NCBI GenBank assembly: GCA_003557445.1
Contig: PWOK01000053.1
Location: 1-8,910 of the forward strand
Length of the DNA stretch: 8,910 nt
Reading direction: 5' to 3'
From: Halanaerobiaceae bacterium
GTDB lineage: Bacteria > Bacillota_F > Halanaerobiia > Halanaerobiales > CSSED10-376
The notes below the pieces were generated by a model. It was not told where the DNA came from. It saw only the letters and a program-made list of their open reading frames with translations, and ran no database searches. This document shows, in pieces, positions 5,545 to 8,910 of this stretch (positions are counted from its first letter, which is position 1; each line of letters begins with the position of its first letter). Position numbers and translations under genes: made by a program.

Positions 5545-6600
5545 ATGTCTGAAAAAATGCAAGCATTAGTGCTGGAAGCACCCGGAGAATATGGAATTAA
5601 AAGGATTCCAGTACCTGATTGTCCAGAAGAAGGACTATTATTACAGGTATTATATTGTGGATTGTGTGGCTCTGATTTGAGAATTTTAGATAAGGGACAC
5701 AAAAATATTTCTTATCCCTGGACTATTGGCCATGAAGTTAGTGGAAAAGTAATAGAAGTTGGTCAGAATTATAAAGGACAATACCAGAAGGGAGATTTAC
5801 TGGCTGTAGCCCCTGTGGTTTATTGTGGTCAATGTGAGTTTTGTATTGGGGGACAGTATGAATTTTGTGAAAATATCAAAGAACTTGGTCAGAACTGGCA
5901 GGGGGGGTTTGCTGAATATATGCCACTTCCAGCAGCCAGTCTGGAACTTGGCTCTGTAAGAAAAATACCTGAGAACTTAGATCCTGTTTATGCTGCAGTT
6001 GCAGAACCACCTTCATCCTGTATAAATGCACAGGAAAAAGGTAATGTAGGTTTTCAGGAAACTGTTGTAATTATTGGGGCCGGGCCCATAGGTTGTATAC
6101 ATGCAAGTCTGGCTAAAGCCCGGGGAGCAGAAACAGTTATTACAGCTGATATTCATCAAAATAGATTACAATTAAGTAAGGAGTTTGGAGCAGATATTAC
6201 AATTAATGCCTCTGAAAGAGATTTAGTAAAGGAAGTAAAAAAACTAACAGAAGGAAGAGGAGCAGATGTTGTTATTACAGCAAATCCTGTACCGGAAACA
6301 CAGGTTCAGGCTGTTGAGATGACTAAAAAAGCAGGCCGTATATTGCTTTTTGGTGGTTTACCCAAAGATAATAGTAAACCAGGGATAGATACCAATATTG
6401 TTCATTACAGAGGGCTTTCTTTAATTGGAACAACTACTTTTGCTCCTGTACATCATTTAACTGCCTTAAAGCTCATTAAATCAGGGAAAATTCCCGCTGA
6501 TAAACTCGTAACACATAAACTTCCCCTTTCAGAATTTAAAAAGGGAGTCAAACTGGCAAAACAGGGAGAAGCTCTAAAAGTTGTTTTCAAAATAAATTAA
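5545..6600 (+). CDS. Zinc-dependent medium-chain alcohol/polyol dehydrogenase
   Basis: This 351-residue protein is a classical zinc-containing MDR enzyme, oxidising a secondary alcohol or polyol with NAD(P). The catalytic zinc ligands are C41 (in CGLCGSD), H63-E64 (IGHE) and E154. The structural zinc lobe is complete with C94, C97, C100 and C108. The Rossmann domain carries GAGPIG (178-183), and D202 in ITADIHQNRL at the end of the second strand favours NAD over NADP. Sorbitol, arabitol and threonine dehydrogenases share this layout, so the substrate is open. It starts 2 bp after the isomerase stop, with AAGGAG (5532-5537) inside that gene's end, indicating tight translational linkage. An insertion sequence begins 4 bp after its stop codon. 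Confidence 0.92.
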   Translation: MSEKMQALVLEAPGEYGIKRIPVPDCPEEGLLLQVLYCGLCGSDLRILDKGHKNISYPWTIGHEVSGKVIEVGQNYKGQYQKGDLLAVAPVVYCGQCEFCIGGQYEFCENIKELGQNWQGGFAEYMPLPAASLELGSVRKIPENLDPVYAAVAEPPSSCINAQEKGNVGFQETVVIIGAGPIGCIHASLAKARGAETVITADIHQNRLQLSKEFGADITINASERDLVKEVKKLTEGRGADVVITANPVPETQVQAVEMTKKAGRILLFGGLPKDNSKPGIDTNIVHYRGLSLIGTTTFAPVHHLTALKLIKSGKIPADKLVTHKLPLSEFKKGVKLAKQGEALKVVFKIN

Positions 6601-6604
6601 TACT

Positions 6605-6624
6605 TTAGGCGTTTGCAAAATGTA
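6605..6624 (+). repeat. Left terminal inverted repeat of the insertion sequence
   Basis: This 20-bp repeat matches the reverse complement of 8339-8358 at 18 of 20 positions. The similarity stops immediately outside (6604 and 6603 do not match), which defines the element's end to within a base or two. It is at the 3' side of the transposase. Confidence 0.82.
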
Positions 6625-6739
6625 AACTCTTGAAGAAGGAAAAATATTACAAAAAGCAGTAAAGGCTAACTAAATATTAGATATTTAATGTTTATAAATT
6701 TAGCAATGAAAACTTGAGAAAATTTAGGCATGACAAAAC

Positions 6740-6755
6740 AGCCTTAAGTAAGGCT
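6740..6755 (-). terminator. Weak hairpin downstream of the transposase
   Basis: AGCCTTA (6740-6746) and TAAGGCT (6749-6755) form a perfect inverted repeat with a 2-nt centre. On the minus strand it lies about 35 nt after the transposase stop and is followed by GTTTTG, so it could end the transposase transcript. The T-run is short, so efficiency is uncertain. Confidence 0.4.
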
Positions 6756-6789
6756 TAAAAGAAAAGAAATGTATTAGAAGTTATTTATG

Positions 6790-8223
6790 TTAAGCAATAA
6801 GCGGTTTTAGACTTCTTATGTATTCAGGCTTGTTAATCTTGTCAGCTAGAATTAATGTAATAAGTTGAGTAATTCCAGCTAAAAACAAGTCAGCTTTTAT
6901 AGTTTTTTTGTTTTGGGTTTTAGGATTGCCAATACCCATAGGTTCCTTGAAATAATTGATGGTTTGTTCTACACACCCACGGAGATTGTAAAGTTCAGTC
7001 CATTCTTCTGTATCTCTTGGTAATCCAGGGATTGTCCGAAGATCTTGATCAGGGTAAGTATAAACTACTCTGCCGTATTTTGAATCGGTACAGGGATCTT
7101 CACAATGACAAACCCGCTTACCATTTTCAAAATGTGTTTCAGAACAAACCCATTTAAATCTTGTACTTCGACCTTTTTCTTTACAGATACCATTAGGTAT
7201 CATTGGAAGAGAATCATCTTTAGGGCATAATGGCCATCCAGATTCATTGTAACCTGGTTTAGGTAAAGACTTTGAGTTGCGACCATTGAGAGGTATTACA
7301 GCTTGTTCAAAATTACAGTCTTTGAGTAAAAAGGGATAGTTTTCATAGCTATCAAAAGCTGAATCTCCAATAAAAGTTTTAAAAGAAAAATCAGGATGAG
7401 ATTCAAAAAAATCATTAAGAACAGGTTTTAAGGCAGTAGAATCACCAATTGACTTATCTTTATCAGGTGAATTTGACTTTTTATCAATATCTAGTTCTGG
7501 GTGATTATCTTTAAAATCATCATCAAGTAAAGATATATGACGAACAATACCCATTGCATTAGTCATAATGGAAAATTTGTAGACATAGCAGAAATGGCCA
7601 TTAATGTATAGTTGCTTGATTTCTTCATTACAGCTAGCGGAAGAGGGCATAGAACCATAAGCCAAACTGTATGGATCTACATCTGGATTGTTTTTGTAGT
7701 AGCGTTTCATTCTTCTAATAATAGAGTTAATATATTTAGGGTTGTTTTCAGTGACATGTGCTTCAATACCTGAAGTATCAAATAAAAGGCAATCTGCTAA
7801 ATCCTGATTTAGCTTTTGGCAAAGAGGTTCGGTTAGATCAACAAGATGATGGAAAAAGTCTTCAAGGTGACTCTCGAAATTTTGTTTAAATCTAGTGATT
7901 TGTGATTGGTCTGGAATATTATTTTTGAATCCACAATATTCCCTAATATCCTCACTAAGTTCTAGAAAAACAAGAAGCATACTCACTGTAGGAATGCCAA
8001 TGATACGCTGAAGTAATAGAGCTGAAAGTATAGATTCTAACAAATATTCTCTATTCCGTCCCAAGTGGTTGTAATAAGATTGATAAAAAGAAAAAGGTAT
8101 TAATTCTTTAAGATTTAAATATTTTTCAAGCATTTTAAGAAATTTGGGTTTGTCATTTTGAGCCCAATTAGAACATTGATCATAGATATCAGCAAAAGAT
8201 AATTGATTTAATTTAGTAAACAA
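6790..8223 (-). CDS. DDE transposase (DUF772/IS1182-IS5-like)
   Basis: The 477-residue protein is an RNase H-fold transposase that cuts and joins the element's ends. The N-terminal third is helical, with LGRNREYLLESILSALLLQR (54-73) and DQSQITRFK (105-113), typical of transposases with a DUF772-type domain. Probable catalytic residues are D149 (LLFDTSGIEA), D287 (FIGDSAFDS) and E419 (RGCVEQTINYFK). A Cys-rich segment (about 333-378: WPLCPKDD, GICKEK, WVCSE, CHCEDPC) lies between the second D and the E and may bind metal. Translation starts at a TTG (8221-8223): GGAGG lies 9 nt upstream on the minus strand, whereas the next ATG is at residue 31 inside the conserved N-terminus. No internal stop or frameshift is seen, so it may be active. 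Confidence 0.9.
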   Translation of the reverse strand: MFTKLNQLSFADIYDQCSNWAQNDKPKFLKMLEKYLNLKELIPFSFYQSYYNHLGRNREYLLESILSALLLQRIIGIPTVSMLLVFLELSEDIREYCGFKNNIPDQSQITRFKQNFESHLEDFFHHLVDLTEPLCQKLNQDLADCLLFDTSGIEAHVTENNPKYINSIIRRMKRYYKNNPDVDPYSLAYGSMPSSASCNEEIKQLYINGHFCYVYKFSIMTNAMGIVRHISLLDDDFKDNHPELDIDKKSNSPDKDKSIGDSTALKPVLNDFFESHPDFSFKTFIGDSAFDSYENYPFLLKDCNFEQAVIPLNGRNSKSLPKPGYNESGWPLCPKDDSLPMIPNGICKEKGRSTRFKWVCSETHFENGKRVCHCEDPCTDSKYGRVVYTYPDQDLRTIPGLPRDTEEWTELYNLRGCVEQTINYFKEPMGIGNPKTQNKKTIKADLFLAGITQLITLILADKINKPEYIRSLKPLIA

Positions 8224-8226
8224 TTT

Positions 8227-8297
8227 TGACTTCCTCCTTCAAATTGGTATTTTTGTTAAATCTAACTATATTATATCATATTTTTTGGAGGAAGTCA
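8227..8297 (-). promoter_or_regulatory. Inverted repeat flanking the transposase promoter and ribosome binding site
   Basis: TGACTTCCTCC (8227-8237) and GGAGGAAGTCA (8287-8297) are perfect 11-bp inverted repeats around a 49-nt loop. On the transposase strand the proximal arm contains the Shine-Dalgarno GGAGG, and the distal arm contains its anti-Shine-Dalgarno-like partner. RNA that enters from outside the element contains both arms and would bury the ribosome binding site. RNA started at the internal promoter lacks the distal arm. Other insertion sequences, for example IS10, limit read-through expression by this type of device. Confidence 0.7.
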
Positions 8298-8298
8298 G
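8270..8298 (-). promoter_or_regulatory. Transposase promoter (minus strand)
   Basis: Read on the minus strand, CTGACT (8298-8293, 4/6 to the -35 consensus) is followed after exactly 17 bp by a perfect TATAAT (8275-8270). TG one base before the -10 makes it an extended -10. Transcription would begin near 8263, leaving a leader of about 40 nt before the TTG. The -35 overlaps the distal arm of the inverted repeat. Confidence 0.72.
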
Positions 8299-8338
8299 CT
8301 TAAATATTTAATATGAATCCAGTAATGACAAGGGTTCA

Positions 8339-8358
8339 TACATTTTACAAACGACTAA
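8339..8358 (-). repeat. Right terminal inverted repeat of the insertion sequence
   Basis: Its reverse complement, TTAGTCGTTTGTAAAATGTA, matches the left repeat at 18 of 20 positions. It is on the 5' side of the transposase and ends 27 bp before the start codon of the zinc-finger gene, so that gene's original upstream region has probably been displaced by the insertion. Confidence 0.82.
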
Positions 8359-8385
8359 GATTATTTAATCAAAGGAGGGTTAGTC

Positions 8386-8910
8386 ATGGATTGTAAAGAA
8401 ATGGAATTATTATTTCCGGGATATGCTGCAGGCACTTTAAATAAAGAAAGAAATGTAAATATTAAAAAACATCTTTCTATCTGTAAAAAATGTCAGGATA
8501 ACAGTAAAATATTTAAAAAAATCATTAGTTTACTTGAAGTTGTGGAAGATAGTGTCAGACATTTAACAATGGTTTATCCTATTGATGATAAAAGGCAACT
8601 TGTTTTTGGTAGAAGTATTTTTGGATTTCCGAAAGAAATTAAAAATTATGCAAAACAACTATCAAATAAAATGCAGGTTATTATCCATTTGGTGCCACTC
8701 CACCCCATAAAGTACTGGCTGTTTATGACCAGAAGGGAAGAAAATTATCTGTCGAGAGAATAACCCCCCCAACTCCTAAAGGGGAACCTGAACCTAAGCA
8801 TATTGAATATAAGGCGAAAGTGATTAACGGAATTGAACTACTGGAAAATCCTCCAGTGATATTTGACATTATATTTGAAGAGCCCAATTCTATAGTAAAA
8901 AAAGAAAATC
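8386..8910 (+). pseudogene. zf-HC2 (anti-sigma-type zinc finger) gene, apparently frameshifted, truncated by window end
   Basis: The first frame (8386-8763) encodes 125 residues with a clear zf-HC2 motif: C3, H29, C33 and C36 (MDCKEME and KHLSICKKC), the zinc finger of ZAS anti-sigma factors. AAAGGAGG (8371-8378) is 7 nt before the ATG. From about 8670 a different frame is open to the window end and encodes sensible protein (YYPFGATPPHKVLAVYDQKG, then a Pro-rich stretch and INGIELLENPPVIFDI). The first frame's last 30 residues look non-native. The simplest reading is one gene with a one-base loss (or two-base gain) between about 8670 and 8690. No transmembrane helix or partner sigma factor gene is seen here. 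The function of the second part is not recognised. Confidence 0.65.

Larger units (their letters stand above)
6605..8358 (-). mobile_element. Insertion sequence, about 1754 bp, one DDE transposase
   Basis: The element is bounded by imperfect terminal inverted repeats: TTAGGCGTTTGCAAAATGTA at 6605-6624 and its 18/20-matching partner at 8339-8358 (differences at positions 5 and 12 of the repeat). The single transposase gene occupies most of the interior on the minus strand. The size and single DDE gene with a long N-terminal domain suit the IS1182/IS5-type superfamily, but the family is a tentative assignment. No clear target-site duplication is seen at the two ends. It separates the dehydrogenase operon from the zinc-finger gene. 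Confidence 0.85.

Noticed and set aside
6601..8365. Target-site duplication of the insertion sequence
   Set aside because: The flanks (ending ATACT on the left, starting GATTA on the right) share no direct repeat of plausible length adjacent to the repeats.
8339..8385. Outward promoter from the right end of the insertion sequence (TTTACA at 8344-8349 as -35) driving the zinc-finger gene
   Set aside because: At 15-18 bp spacing no acceptable -10 element is present, and the site would run into the ribosome binding site.
8670..8690. Programmed -1 frameshift in the zf-HC2 gene
   Set aside because: No X XXY YYZ heptamer in the correct phase was found in the possible switch region, so an ordinary indel is preferred.

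Overview
The window is AT-rich chromosomal DNA from a low-GC Firmicutes-type bacterium. Supporting signs are strong GGAGG ribosome binding sites, a zinc-binding (CxxC...CxxC) L33, and the gene order tuf, rpmG, secE, nusG, rplK, rplA, rplJ, rplL. The order and composition would suit an anaerobic clostridial or halanaerobial lineage, but the genus cannot be fixed from this sequence alone.

Region 1 (1-3680) is the conserved translation/transcription cluster. It holds the 3' end of EF-Tu (tuf), a long hairpin, a promoter, then rpmG, secE, nusG, rplK and rplA, a second promoter with an L10 leader RNA and attenuator, then rplJ and rplL, closed by a clear intrinsic terminator. Three RNA control devices are visible. 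A hairpin in the nusG leader appears to bring a distant Shine-Dalgarno next to the start codon. A probable L1-binding motif lies between rplK and rplA. A full three-way-junction L10 leader overlaps a terminator.

Region 2 (3681-6600) lies where rpoB would normally follow rplL. It is instead a three-gene catabolic-looking operon: a Rossmann/SAF-domain oxidoreductase of the homoserine-dehydrogenase-like group, an RpiB/LacAB-type sugar-phosphate isomerase, and a zinc-dependent medium-chain alcohol/polyol dehydrogenase. It has its own promoter, whose spacer is filled by a perfect 20-bp palindrome that looks like an operator. The enzymes together suggest oxidation and isomerisation of a polyol or sugar (phosphate); the substrate is not identifiable here.

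Region 3 (6605-8358) is an insertion sequence of about 1.75 kb. It has imperfect 20-bp terminal inverted repeats (18/20 matches) and one DDE transposase on the minus strand with a TTG start. An inverted repeat around the transposase promoter and ribosome binding site would hide the ribosome binding site only in read-through transcripts. The element starts 4 bp after the stop codon of the dehydrogenase.

Region 4 (8386-8910) is a zinc-finger (zf-HC2, anti-sigma-type) gene that appears frameshifted and runs off the window.
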